Shown piece by piece: positions 1 through 11,450 of a stretch of DNA of 64,000 bases. Position 1 is the stretch's first letter. Every line of letters begins with the position of its first letter. Under the pieces are notes generated by a model. That model did no database searches and was not told where the DNA came from. It saw only the letters and a program-made list of their open reading frames with translations. The stretch lies in assembly GCF_035222375.1 (NCBI RefSeq), contig NC_085887.1, positions 1,773,501 to 1,837,500 of the forward strand, in the 5' to 3' direction. Made by a program: the position numbers and the translations under genes. The DNA is from Podospora pseudocomata (taxonomy: Eukaryota; Ascomycota; Sordariomycetes; Sordariales; Podosporaceae).

Positions 1-3000
1 GTGCGGAGATTGGCATTCTTCCGGGACCATGTAACCCCCAAGCCACACATCGGTCAACCTGGTGCCGGGATTCCTTTCCCCTGTATGCTCCCGTACATGC
101 TTGATCAGTTGCCGCTGCATGAACGTAAGCTCGCCCTCGGTGGGCTGACGGTCTCCAAACCTCCTTGGGGCCGCAGGATCCCAGATGATAAGCTCGGCGT
201 CTGTCCACGGTCTCTTAAACGCATCACGTGGCCGATAAAAGACGAGCCAGGGGTGTCGTTTTGGCGTGCGGTCGTCAGGCTTGTTGTCGGGGTCCCACTC
301 GTCGGGGATGGTATAGAAGAAACCGACATAGGTATTGAACCGCGTGATCCCATGCCTTCCTCCCCATGGAAACCCCCATTTGAACCAGCTCGAGATGGTG
401 TTCCAGTGCAGTGTGAAATCTTCGTAATGATCGCCCATGTCGCTATCGGACCACGAAACTGGAAACCCGAACAAGATCCAGAGACTGGAATTCCATTCGC
501 TTGGCCCCACATCTTTCAGCATCTCAGCAAGTGAGTGCTGTGATATGCGACTAAAGCACTCGCTGGAGACCTCGTGCATTGCGAAGGCCTGATACACAGA
601 AGCAGGGGCTGCAGAAGAGGTGGCGGCTGGTGCTATACCTGCGCTCTCAGCAACAGCGTGGGCTTGTCCGGATTGCTCGGCCTGCGTGTTGCGAACACGG
701 TAGTGCTCCAAGGTGCCCTTCAACACGTAGTCTGAGTCATTGATGGTGCGGCTGGTGTACGTTGGAACGGCGATTTCTCGCTCGCCTCTTTCAGACCGAC
801 GCGCTGTTATGGAGTCGTCTGTACCAAGAACGTAGAAGTGGCGGAACTGATCCAATCGCAGTGTTGACCAGTACCCAAACCAGTTGACGAGGCTTTGCTC
901 GTCATTGGGGTCGATCTTGTCAATAGCATAGACCAGCGTGGCGCTCTCCTCGTTGTCACCAACAGGCGGGAGTTTTCGACGTCTCAGGTCGTCCAGCTCA
1001 TAGGCCTTTATAGCGGCAGTAAACCGGCTCTCGCAATCTTCCTTGCTTAAACCTTTCAAGTTTTCGAGAATGGTAAGATTGGCCGTGCTCTCCATCGCTG
1101 CTGGGGAGGCTAGCAACTTGGCTCGATCATGCTCCTTCTCCTCAGCCAAGTCCCTGAGGTAGGCTGCAAAGTCCCATGCGGTAACAAGACGACATGTTGT
1201 GGATTTGGCAAAGTACATCAGAAACCAGTCGATGATTTCGAGGGCTCGAGTTGGTTCCGCTACCAGAAAGCTTGGGGTCAATAATATGGCCGCCCCTAGG
1301 GGAAACAAGCGCGTGAGCTGGAGTTGGCCGGGAGGCACCACAGAACTTTCTTCCAACAGCGAAGTTGTTGATGGATACATCGGGAGCTTGCTCATCGGCT
1401 CTGTAAAGCACCAAAACTGATCATCTCGGCCAAGTAAGAGATGTCGCAGATTCGGGAGCCTGTGCAAGGTCCACGCCATCAACTCATGTACGATTACCAC
1501 ACCCGCTGTCTCTTCTGAGCTGAGCTTGCTCTGGAAGGCATACCAGCTCCCAGGATGGTCACTTGTGAAAATACAGCAGTTGGGCTCACATGCACGGAGC
1601 CAGTGAAATAGCAAGAGACGAACTTCCATCTTTGAGTCAGGAAATGCCAGGAAGAAGTTATGTGTCGATGCGGGCTTCAAGCTGGTTGGTAGCAGCCTCT
1701 GGTAGTCAAAACCGAAGAACTTTTCCATGATCAGTTGCCGGTTTGATGACTCCTTGCCAGCGCCAGGCGGCTTGGGTGGCACATCCCGGGGTGGCGGCAG
1801 CAGGGCCAGGAGGGGCTCGCGTGGTGTAAATATGTAGTACAAGAGCTCAAATTCAGATGGACCTGACGCTGGAAGTCCCCTGAGCTGAACGGCATTCCAT
1901 TCTTCACACTTTGACGGGTATATGAGAATGCTGTAGTCTGGCTGAGCACAAAGCAGTCCCATAATGCCGGCTCGTAAAGAACTCGCCACATTGTGTAGCC
2001 TTTGTTGGTCAGTATTAGAACTTAAGCCGCCAAAGGCCAAGCCAGTTTTAACCATTGAGTGCAGTGCGGTAGCTACCGACGTAGCAAGGCAACTGTGGTC
2101 AAACTCCAAGCTCTCCGTGGCTAGAAACCTTGCATACAGCTCATCACGAGTCCCATTAGGTAACCCGTTGAAAGTTGTTTGAATACATTTGGACCCAGGC
2201 TGGGGCTTGCCAAACCTAACCCGCTTTTCTGAACAGGTATTGCGTTGGGGTATGATGGTAACTGTTGGCTCAGGAGCAGACAATGGGGGGGGTGGGGTAG
2301 GAGGCCGAGCAGCGAGAGATGCTGCAGGCCGTGGAGTGGCCTCAACTTGATCTTTTTGCACAAGAGTATTATCGTCCAAGTCCATGGGATCCGGCTCACG
2401 GAATTCGATGACGCTGTTCACGTCGTCATCCCATCTCACCGACTTCCGCTTTTTCAAAGGGGGCCTTGAGATTGGTGCCGTGTGTGCTTGTGGTGATGAC
2501 GGCAGGCATGCTGAAGGCGGTGGCAGGCCCGCTGAGGCTGGTGCTGGGTCAATTGTTTTTGGTGAGATTCCTCCCGACGTTGCTGTGAGGCCTGCTGAGG
2601 TTGCCGGCACTAGGCCTGTCGAGATCGGTGCAAGGCCGGTCCAACTGGAGGAAATGGGTGCTGTTATGTCTTCTGGGTTTGACTCCAGCTCCATCGAATA
2701 GTCGCCAACAAAAAGGCTGTCGTCTTCCGGTAGATCCGTCGGTTGTGCAGTTTCCTTGGACATCTTTCTCGCTGCAGCAGGCCCCTCGGTCAGGGGGAAG
2801 AGCGCCACCTTTGAAGGGTCAGGGGCAATGTCTTCCCTAGCACGGCTACGAAGTTCGGCCAATCTCCCAAGATGCATGTTGCTGAAGGGCTTGGGGTCCT
2901 TTGCGGGATTGGACATAACCTCCTCAATGACAGGCCGTGGTTTCCTTACTTTACCGCCAGTAAAGATGTTCCCCGTCTTGCTTTGGACGGTCTTTTGGGT

Positions 3001-3921
3001 CGACTTGCGGGCCGTTGTCTTTTGGCCCGACGGCGCTCTTATACTAGATGCGGCACCCTTGGAACCGAGGTTTGATTCCTTGGTCTTTGATTTTGACGGG
3101 CCGCTCACGTCGTCTTTACTTGCTTTTCTTGCAGTTCCCTCGTATCCAGTGGTCGACGGAGCTGTAGCCTGCCGTTTCTTTGTGGAAGATGATGCCAGTG
3201 GGTCGGAGGTCGCTGCAGGTTTGGCTAGTTTGCCTGGGAGGCTTGCTGGCCTATCCTTGTTTGGTTTTGACAAGGTCGAGGACTTCAGAGGCTTGGACTT
3301 TGTTGGCGATTTGGGAGCAGTGGTCTTAATAGGCCTTGCCACGCCCTTCTTATAAATCGAGGTCGAAGATGGTTTTCGTGCCTTGGGTGGCTTGGGCCGA
3401 GGGGCCGACACTTCCACAACATCGCCATCCTCACTCGCCTCATCACTACTCGAATCATCTTCTGGAATAGCACTTGATTTGGACGATGATGCTGGCAAAG
3501 GCTCGGTCAAGGGAAGGCCCAGCCGGGCGCGCTTCGCATTACGAAGATTGTGCCTTTCTCTTTTCTCCCGCTCCTTTTGTTGTTGAACTGCAAAGTACCT
3601 GTCGACATCAAAAGGCTTCTCTTCGCCAGCTTCTTGCTTGGCCTTGGTCTCAGCCCACTGGGCAATCATATCATCACCAAAAATCTCTGCGGGCTCCCAA
3701 GTGCTGTCCCAGAACGGATCAAACCGGGTAGCATCCCACTGAACGAGATAGTACATGATTCCGTTTTGGTTTGGGCGTTCAGCCAGAATCGATTCGACGA
3801 CATACTCCTCGTCGTCGGGGGGAGGGATTGTGGATGTCAATGAGATGGCATCATCGTCGCTCTCAGCCGGGTCGTCGTCCAGCCTCGATGGCCAACTCTC
3901 CACGAGGATATTCTTGAACAT
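1..3921 (-). CDS. chromodomain protein, partial (3' end beyond window)
   Basis: One frame stays open on the minus strand from an ATG at 3921 to the left edge, at least 1307 codons with no intron needed. Residues about 1-35 are acidic. Residues about 38-95 form a chromodomain: EEYVVESILAE, then YYLVQWD and FWDSTWEPAE, which supply the usual aromatic cage (Y40, the tyrosines near 58, W71/W75). A basic helix near 105-135 and a long S/T/P/K-rich linker follow. From about residue 560 there is a folded region with a helicase-like look (VVIVHELMAWTLHRLPNLRH). Known family role: chromodomains bind methylated histone tails, typically H3K9me or H3K27me. Inference: a heterochromatin factor, possibly like Neurospora CDP-2 or an Hda2/3-like scaffold; hda1 lies 7.5 kb away. 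It is divergently transcribed from rab11. The chromodomain is firm; the specific orthologue is not. Confidence 0.85.
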   Translation of the reverse strand, partial: MFKNILVESWPSRLDDDPAESDDDAISLTSTIPPPDDEEYVVESILAERPNQNGIMYYLVQWDATRFDPFWDSTWEPAEIFGDDMIAQWAETKAKQEAGEEKPFDVDRYFAVQQQKEREKRERHNLRNAKRARLGLPLTEPLPASSSKSSAIPEDDSSSDEASEDGDVVEVSAPRPKPPKARKPSSTSIYKKGVARPIKTTAPKSPTKSKPLKSSTLSKPNKDRPASLPGKLAKPAATSDPLASSSTKKRQATAPSTTGYEGTARKASKDDVSGPSKSKTKESNLGSKGAASSIRAPSGQKTTARKSTQKTVQSKTGNIFTGGKVRKPRPVIEEVMSNPAKDPKPFSNMHLGRLAELRSRAREDIAPDPSKVALFPLTEGPAAARKMSKETAQPTDLPEDDSLFVGDYSMELESNPEDITAPISSSWTGLAPISTGLVPATSAGLTATSGGISPKTIDPAPASAGLPPPSACLPSSPQAHTAPISRPPLKKRKSVRWDDDVNSVIEFREPDPMDLDDNTLVQKDQVEATPRPAASLAARPPTPPPPLSAPEPTVTIIPQRNTCSEKRVRFGKPQPGSKCIQTTFNGLPNGTRDELYARFLATESLEFDHSCLATSVATALHSMVKTGLAFGGLSSNTDQQRLHNVASSLRAGIMGLLCAQPDYSILIYPSKCEEWNAVQLRGLPASGPSEFELLYYIFTPREPLLALLPPPRDVPPKPPGAGKESSNRQLIMEKFFGFDYQRLLPTSLKPASTHNFFLAFPDSKMEVRLLLFHWLRACEPNCCIFTSDHPGSWYAFQSKLSSEETAGVVIVHELMAWTLHRLPNLRHLLLGRDDQFWCFTEPMSKLPMYPSTTSLLEESSVVPPGQLQLTRLFPLGAAILLTPSFLVAEPTRALEIIDWFLMYFAKSTTCRLVTAWDFAAYLRDLAEEKEHDRAKLLASPAAMESTANLTILENLKGLSKEDCESRFTAAIKAYELDDLRRRKLPPVGDNEESATLVYAIDKIDPNDEQSLVNWFGYWSTLRLDQFRHFYVLGTDDSITARRSERGEREIAVPTYTSRTINDSDYVLKGTLEHYRVRNTQAEQSGQAHAVAESAGIAPAATSSAAPASVYQAFAMHEVSSECFSRISQHSLAEMLKDVGPSEWNSSLWILFGFPVSWSDSDMGDHYEDFTLHWNTISSWFKWGFPWGGRHGITRFNTYVGFFYTIPDEWDPDNKPDDRTPKRHPWLVFYRPRDAFKRPWTDAELIIWDPAAPRRFGDRQPTEGELTFMQRQLIKHVREHTGERNPGTRLTDVWLGGYMVPEECQSPH

Positions 3922-5462
3922 GGTGGGCAAGTGCTGTTGGTGCTGGCATCAATGGTCGATGCCCGAAGGCTCTTGACCATGCACCACCCGGTGGAGCTAG
4001 TTCTAGCAATTTATTTGGGCCAGATATGTGCGTGGTGTGAGATGCTACACTCAAGTTAGCATTTGATGCAGACTGCAAGGTAGGTGATGGTGTTTGAAGT
4101 TCGACTCAACTCACCAGGAGAATCGATTGATCGGACGATAGGTCGGTTCGATGTGCTGTGATATGGGATGATTTATTTCCACGCACCGTGAAACAAATGA
4201 TGCCCCACGAAGGTTTCCTTTGATTCGTTTGCTGTTCACTGAAGCAGATGTGAGATGAAGTTGAGAAGCGACCTCAGGAGTGTGAAACAATGAGACCTGA
4301 GGTCCCACTAAATAATTGCTAGGGGTTGGTTGCTGGGTGAAGCTGCCCCACCATCACAAGTATCACCAAACAGGCAAGAACGGCCCTTCAGTATCAACCC
4401 CGCTCTTCAATTGGATCAGGATTTGGCTATTGCCCTCAGGAGAGGCAGGAAAGGGCCACCCAAGGCAGCGCGAATTGGCAGCTTGAGGTGTTGCCTCAGC
4501 AATGGCCCGGTCATCGACACCAAGAACAGCTTCGCTCTGTCTTGCAGGGTTCTTTTGTTGAATATCATTGTAGGAGAGACCACAATAGCTCATGCCGCAG
4601 CAGTAAAGCCTCTTGGACATCTGAATAATGTTTTTGATGGAGAAATAGCCAACGCGCGGATCCAATATCAAAAGACCAGAGCCTTGAGCTCTCACAGCAT
4701 AGGTTGATGTGTTTGGGTCTCTGAAAAGTGTACACTGACCTCAATTTTTGAGTTGGCTAGTGGCCGCCTCGCACCACAAAAACACCGAAAAAGCTTAATG
4801 ATAACACTTGCAAGTTCTCGCTTTTTGTGATGCTGTCAGCCTTGATATTTGTCTTTGCACATCAACCATGTCGTCGGTATCTGGACGTGGGGAGAGCCGA
4901 TGCTACCCTTGTAAGTTCAAGCTTCAGCACGTGACATCCCCTTTGCAGTGCATGGTTCAAGTTTGAAGACCCCGGCTTGTCCGAGTCCCGAGAGTGACAA
5001 GTGCACTGGGCTCCGCTACGGATTTGACTGAGAGATGCTGTGTCTTTGAACAAAGTATTGAGAGCCGGACCTTTATTCAGGTTTTCCCGTCACTTTTCCG
5101 ACAGACCTCCGGACAAACCAAAAGAACCTGGAAGGGCCAAAGATAGACGGCAGCAAAGCCCGCTATCAGCCATCCTAAAACAGGCGCCGAACACCGCCAC
5201 TTGTTCGTCAGCTGGGGCGCTCGACCAACTGCTGGACCGAGACCCACTGGCCTGAGCCGCACCGCCCTGCCCTCATTGACTCCTGGACGCTGCTTGCCTG
5301 GGCGTTTGAACCTGGTATTTGGCATCTGGCTGGCTTTGGCATTCCGTCTTTGTGCACTTGCATCAACGAATCCAGCTTCGACCCATCGACCGAGACAACC
5401 TCCCCGGCACATTTCAGATTCCAAGAAACCACTGCACCCTCACCTCTCACCTCATCGCAGCC
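3922..5462. promoter_or_regulatory. divergent intergenic region, chromodomain gene / rab11
   Basis: This 1.5-kb gap separates the starts of a minus-strand and a plus-strand gene, so it should hold both promoters and 5' leaders. The stretch just before rab11 (about 5250-5460) is C/T- and CA-rich, typical of a filamentous-fungus leader. Overlapping frames of 110-125 codons on both strands at 4330-4707 show no recognisable protein. A short ATG reading near 4868 ends in a GTAAGT-like donor but has no convincing second exon. No tRNA or other RNA gene was recognised. Confidence 0.5.
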
Positions 5463-6417
<955 letters not shown>

Positions 6418-7229
6418 TAGTGGGCGGATATGATGATTACATGGCGTCACTTTATGTCTGATATGAACGGGGACGGGGATTCTTATGGCCATGGGGAGAG
6501 GATATGGATCTTGCTAAGCCTCCCGGGGATGCGTTCTACTAGCTTGTTTTTGTTGTCTACTGCTTTTACATACCTTTGCTGGTTGTTGGGATTTCTACAA
6601 ATGGGGTTTCCGTTTTCCTTCGACCATCATTCAGGCATGGTTTTACGAGGCAGTTAGCTGATTGAACTGGGATAATACATTTTACTACTACTTACCACAT
6701 TGTGATGTCTTGCGTCACCGGGTCATTGTATCAAGACATTTTCTTTGCGGCCGAGACGTAGGCCAACTTCGGATGCCCCTTTTTGCAAAGGCATCACTCA
6801 AAATACTTTTTTTCGTACCCTTTCTCCATCTGTCATTTTTTTTTAGTTTCGTTTCATGTTCCAGGCACGCGCAAGGTCCAAAAATCGGGTCTTGGCTTCT
6901 CGACCTTCACAAGCAGCGGCGGCGAGGCCCCAGTGGCCCCTTGCTCCATACGGGAGTACCCCTCGCTCACCGCCTTGCACCAGGCGACGCTAAGATAAGC
7001 CTTATCTGGAGTGGGGCCGCGAATCAGTGGACGAACTTTTTTTTGTTGGCTTGCTGCAGTGCCAATTGATGCTGCAGGCGACTGGCATCAACAGGAACAA
7101 TAACTTTTTTTTTTTGGACAAGAACTTTGCGACCGACGACAAACAACTCCCCACCCCGCCACCACCACCCACTTTGACGAAGGACGTTTGATACCCGAAA
7201 TCGAGACGAGCAAAGAGAAAGAAACGAGG
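6418..7229. other. intergenic, rab11 3' region and BRX1 leader
   Basis: The first half should contain the rab11 3'-UTR. The second half is the BRX1 promoter and leader, with T-tracts near 6810-6845 and 7083-7100 and a CA/CC-rich stretch before the ATG. Frames here of up to 135 codons are low-complexity and unrecognised. Nothing else was seen. Confidence 0.4.
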
Positions 7230-8330
7230 ATGGCAGCTGTTTACAAATCGCTGGCCAAGACCAGCAGCAAGGCTGACAAGATGGATATCGATGAGGATTC
7301 AAAGAGCAGCGGTAACGGGGTTAGGAAAAACAAGCAGAGGGTGTTGATCCTTTCCTCCAGAGGCGTTACCCATAGGTTTGTTACACTTTTGCGCAAAAGA
7401 AGAAGAAGAGGAGCGGGAGGGTTGGCTAACGGGGGATGAATGAATGCGTAGACACCGACATCTTCTCAACGACCTGGCGGCTATGCTCCCCCACGGAAGG
7501 AAAGACGTCAAGTTTGACTCCAAGTCAAATTTGTACCAGCTGAACGAGCTGGCGGAGCTGTACAACTGCAACAATGTCATGTTTTTTGAGGCGCGCAAGG
7601 GGAAGGATTTGTATATGTGGTTCAGCAAGGTTCCTAATGGGCCGACGATTAAATTTCATGCTCAGAATTGTGAGTTTTGCAGACATGGGATAGTAGAGGA
7701 AGGAGAACTGACAGTATAACTTGCGCAGTGCACACAATGGAGGAACTCCACTTCCAAGGCAACTGCCTCAAGGGCTCGCGACCAATCCTCTCGTTTGACG
7801 CCACCTTTGAGACGGAACCGCACCTCCAGGTCATCAAGGAGGTGTTTACACACATGTTTGGCGTGCCCGAGGGCGCGCGCAAGTCCAAGCCGTTTGTTGA
7901 TCATGTCATGGGGTTCAGCGTGGCGGATGGCAAGATTTGGATTCGCAACTATGAGATTCGGGAAGTGGCCAAGACGAAGGGGGATGATGGTGACGAGGAA
8001 GAGGAGGGTGCCACCAGCAAAAAGTCAAAGAAGGGCGGGCTCGACAGCAAGGAGACGGACATCAGCTTGATTGAGATTGGCCCGAGATTTGTCCTGACGC
8101 CGATTATCATCCAGGAGGGCGCTTTTGGCGGGCCGATTATTTATGAGAACAAGAGGTTCATCTCGCCGAACCATGTGCGGGCGGAGCTGAGGAAGAGCAA
8201 GGCGAGCAGGCATGTGGCGAGGCAGGAGCAGACGAGGGATAATCTGGCGAGGAAAAGGAAGTTGGGGTTGGAGAATGGGGAGGCGTTTAAGGACAAGAGT
8301 GGGCTTGATACCCGGGAGTTGTTTGCTTAG
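7230..8330 (+). CDS. brx1: ribosome biogenesis protein BRX1
   Basis: Three exons (7230-7375, 7452-7669, 7729-8330) give 321 residues. After a short acidic/lysine N-terminus comes the Brix/IMP4 domain: VLILSSRGVTHRHRHLLNDL, then the LPHGRKDVKFDSK stretch, LYNCNNVMFFEARK, DLYMWFSKVPNGPT and ILSFDATFE. Late in the protein are IGPRFVLTPIIIQEG and the FGGPIIYENKRFISPN block, all typical of Brx1. Known role: nucleolar assembly factor for the large (60S) ribosomal subunit, acting with Ebp2 on early pre-rRNA. An acidic/lysine-rich insert lies around residue 205 (EEEEGATSKKSKK). Both introns have GT-AG ends and restore the conserved frame. Length matches family members. Confidence 0.96.
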
Positions 8331-9034
8331 AGGAGGGGGGTGCTTTTCTATGGGTTTCTGTACACAATGGCCATATCAAAATGGTCTCAAAGATGACAAG
8401 CGACGCCCTGGTCCCTGTGGTGAGCGGGTTGGTGTTGTAATTACCGGAGTGAAAAATGGTAAATTACTGTAATTGGCAAGGGGCTGCGGTAACGGTTACA
8501 CGGGGGGCGCGGTTGAGTGACGTGCTGAGAGTTAATCTTGGGAAATGATAAACATCGGTCGCCCTCCTCCCTCGAGCGTGTGGTTTCGTGTTTTCCTTCT
8601 TTTTTTTCTTCACTTTTTAGTGTGATATTTGAAGAGGAAGCACCGAAAATTGAACATTGGCATCCGAAACGGCGCGATCATGGCGTTTATACACCTTTAT
8701 TGGCCGTCAACGGCGGCTACGATGCGGAACGGCGATGTTGTCACCACCACCACCACCAGCAGCGATGCTGATATTACTCTCACTTTTGATAGCCCCAAGG
8801 GAGGGGTGGTTGTGCTTTGAGGATATCTGTTTGTCTTGCACGCCTCTGTGTTTTCAGAGGGGGGGAGGCGCGGGTGTGTGTGTTTCTTTTTCCTGTTGTG
8901 TATCACTTGAGAGCGAGGAGTTTCTACCGAGATCTAGATTACTACCTACACTAAAGGTCTACATAAATCGCCCAGACATCCGAAATGGTGAGTTCATCCC
9001 CAGTCAACATCTCCGGTGCGGTTGCTAACACAAG
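8331..9034. other. intergenic, BRX1 3' region and promoter of the next gene
   Basis: No supported gene. A short CAC repeat (8740-8760) and a GT-rich stretch (8870-8885) are the only sequence features noted. A possible donor (ATG followed by GTGAGT) near 8983-8990 could mark a 5' exon or leader intron for the gene starting at 9035. Confidence 0.35.
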
Positions 9035-9901
9035 ATGAAGCTCTTCTCACAAATCGTCAGCCAACCAACGCCCATGGCTGCGCCTGTTGTTGAGACGGGA
9101 CAGCAACGCCTCAAAGGAAGATTAGTCCTGGACGAGCTACCTGTCGAGATTGTCGTCGAGATTGCGACCAATCTCGACTTTGAGGGGTTCGGTAGCATGT
9201 TGGCTGTCAGCAGCTTCATGAGGTGCATCTTACAGAAATATTGGAGGTATATCCTGTCTTCCATCATCGAACGGGAGTTCACGCCTGTGGGGTTGTTTTT
9301 TCAGGCATTTGAAACGGGGGAGGTAACTGGGGTTGGGAATAGGTCTGCGAGGGAGTGGTTGGGCCGGTTGACGGGGGTTGGGGGTGGCCGTGATGGGAGG
9401 GATAGGGAGATGGACCGTATCATGAACTTTTGCCGGGGCGTCAAACTCTGGGAGGCGGAATTCCAACGGTTCAGATTCTACGACTGTGATGTTGGGGAGA
9501 TGAGGTTGATGAATGGGAGGGAAAGGGAGCGGTTTAGGAGGGGGTTGTTTATTTGGGATTGGTTTGCGAGGGTGCATCATGCTGGACGGCAGACCCGACG
9601 GACGGCGGAGCCGGTGGCGTTTATGAGGAGGTTTTCCACTACGGAACTACATGAGTTGAATGATGTCTGGGAGACGGTTTGGGCTGCGGTGGGGAGGGAG
9701 GTTTGTCCTTCTGTTACGGCGGTTATGGAGGTGATTGGGGATAGGTCGCTGGCGGAGAGGATTGGGTGGGGGGATGGGGAGGAGAATAGGCAGATTTTGG
9801 GGACGGTGATGAAATTGGGGCCGGGGGATTTGCTGAGGTTGTTGGTGGGGGGAGGGGGGGGGATTGGGGGAGAGGGGGGTTGGTTAGGTGGATTAGGTTG
9901 A
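9035..9901 (+). CDS. F-box-like protein
   Basis: An open frame of 288 codons. Residues about 30-70 read LVLDELPVEIVVEIATNLDF followed by a serine- and leucine-bearing helix and a conserved tryptophan, which is the shape of a fungal F-box (LPxEI...I...L). F-box proteins bring substrates to SCF ubiquitin ligases through Skp1. The remainder is rich in W, R and G and matches nothing I recognise. The last 40 codons run through very G-rich DNA (9780-9900), where the reading may be unreliable; a GTGAGT donor just past the stop suggests the coding region continues into the frame at 9960-10243. Alternative: a degenerate F-box paralogue. Confidence 0.5.
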   Translation: MKLFSQIVSQPTPMAAPVVETGQQRLKGRLVLDELPVEIVVEIATNLDFEGFGSMLAVSSFMRCILQKYWRYILSSIIEREFTPVGLFFQAFETGEVTGVGNRSAREWLGRLTGVGGGRDGRDREMDRIMNFCRGVKLWEAEFQRFRFYDCDVGEMRLMNGRERERFRRGLFIWDWFARVHHAGRQTRRTAEPVAFMRRFSTTELHELNDVWETVWAAVGREVCPSVTAVMEVIGDRSLAERIGWGDGEENRQILGTVMKLGPGDLLRLLVGGGGGIGGEGGWLGGLG

Positions 9902-9941
9902 GTGAGCCTTGGTGAGTCGATCTTCAGAATGATGCTGTGGG

Positions 9942-10244
9942 ATGTGTGCTGACAAGAACAGGATTGAGGATACTACCGAGGCGTTGAGCATGGCCGTCTT
10001 GAGTGTGAGGCATGAGAGGGAGAAGATGATGGGGATGGAGAGGTCGCCTTTTCCGGTGGAGGGGTTCCCTGGGAGATACGGAGGTGTGCTTGATCATGAG
10101 ATGGAGGAGAGTGAGGAGCTGAGGGTGGTTCATGGTGCTGATGGGGGGAGGGAGGGGCCTTATTCCGGGCGATATATACGTGGCAGTGGGATTTTTCTTA
10201 TTGGGGGCGTCAGGGTTGGCAGACTGGTTGCGGGTACGGACTGA
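9942..10244 (+). CDS. possible 3' exon of the F-box-like gene
   Basis: The frame opens just before a CAG acceptor at about 9960 and reads RIEDTTEALSMAVLSVRHER followed by a methionine-, glutamate- and glycine-rich tail. It lies in the same orientation, 40 bp after the preceding frame, with a GTGAGT donor between them at 9921. I infer a terminal exon of the same gene, but an exact in-frame join was not found. Confidence 0.3.
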   Translation: MCADKNRIEDTTEALSMAVLSVRHEREKMMGMERSPFPVEGFPGRYGGVLDHEMEESEELRVVHGADGGREGPYSGRYIRGSGIFLIGGVRVGRLVAGTD

Positions 10245-11450
10245 GAATGGATTGGTGTAGCTGGGGTTATAGAACAGGACGAGATTCGTTGGTCTCTTGG
10301 TGATCAGCTTCAGTCGAGTTGTTGATGTGGGGTATCTGGTGCTTTCAGTGAAGTGATAGAATATATCTTAACACACAATGAACCCAGAAAACCCAAGAAA
10401 ATCATGATTTCAGTTACTCGGCGATAGCATCTGTGTTGGCGACTTCGCAATGTGTGGTGAACCTGTGGCGGCCCCACCACAGGAGGCCATAAAAGCCAAA
10501 TTTGAGAGCTCGCTCTTTCCCTACAGTGAACCCTGCAGTGCAATAGATTGGTTAAGGTGTCTATCATGGAGATTTTTTAGTTTGATAAAAATGGTGATTT
10601 TTGTCGATAAAGAACAGAAAGGACTGGTTTTCTCAACTGCCTTTGCTCCTGCTTTGCTCATTATTCTGTGGTGGGGCTGTATCGACTCTCAGTGGCAGGC
10701 GGTCCAGCGGTCTTCAGCGGTCACTAAGCCACTTACTCCAGAAACCAAACAATACCCCAAAACCACACTCATCATCACCCACGACCACCCACACAAGGCA
10801 TGCGCCGCGCTCTTCATAGCTCAGTCATCCCATTATTTCAGCGAGGTACGTGTCTCTAGCAGTCTGTTATTTTCTGAGGCCTGCTCAGAGCTCTGCGCGA
10901 GGAGTTTCGCACCGCAGCAACTGGCAGATCCAAGCAGCATCCCGTCTCATATCAGATCCATCCCCTTCTCGAAGTACCCGTCAACATCAAACACCCGACG
11001 GCTTTCCAGCCAATATCCGACACTACTAGTAGTTACTACACGTGTATTCTGGAAATCGCCTCGAACAGAGATTTCTTTGCATTTTCTACTACCTAGAATC
11101 TGGTAAGGCAAGCATCGTTTGTTTGGGGCATGATCGGGAGACTGCTGCAAGTGCCAGCCTCCAGTCGTCTCATCTCCGACCAGTCTTTGACCATTTCATC
11201 TCACGCATTTGAAATAGGTCACGTAGCTGGGCACTGTGCTTATCATAGCCCTATATCTTTGCTCCTCTGCCTAGCTCATATCCTCAAGCCTTCTGCCTTG
11301 TTTGCCCTTGGCACCTATCTTTTTCACCTTCCTCGACACTACCTCTGTTTATCTTCAAGACTCGTCGCTAACAAAAGCCAGACAAACTTGCCAAGTCTAC
11401 AACACCTTCGCTTCGCCTCTTCCATTTGCTGGCCAGGTCCTTGCGGCATC
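10245..11450. promoter_or_regulatory. promoter and long leader of hda1
   Basis: A 1.2-kb region without a supported gene. From about 10,600 it is rich in C, A and T, as in fungal 5' leaders. It contains an upstream ATG at 11130 that is in frame with hda1 and would add 107 residues, and a 218-codon frame at 10450-11106. Both look like leader sequence: composition is unbiased and no domain is visible. Confidence 0.4.

Noticed and set aside
4868-5030. Short ATG exon with GTAAGT donor resembling the start of a small complex I (NDUFS5-like) protein
   Set aside because: Only a GESRCYP-like stretch is reminiscent; the expected Cx9C continuation is absent downstream.
10450-11106. 218-codon frame upstream of hda1
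   Set aside because: No recognisable domain, leader-like composition, and it ends before the hda1 start in another frame.
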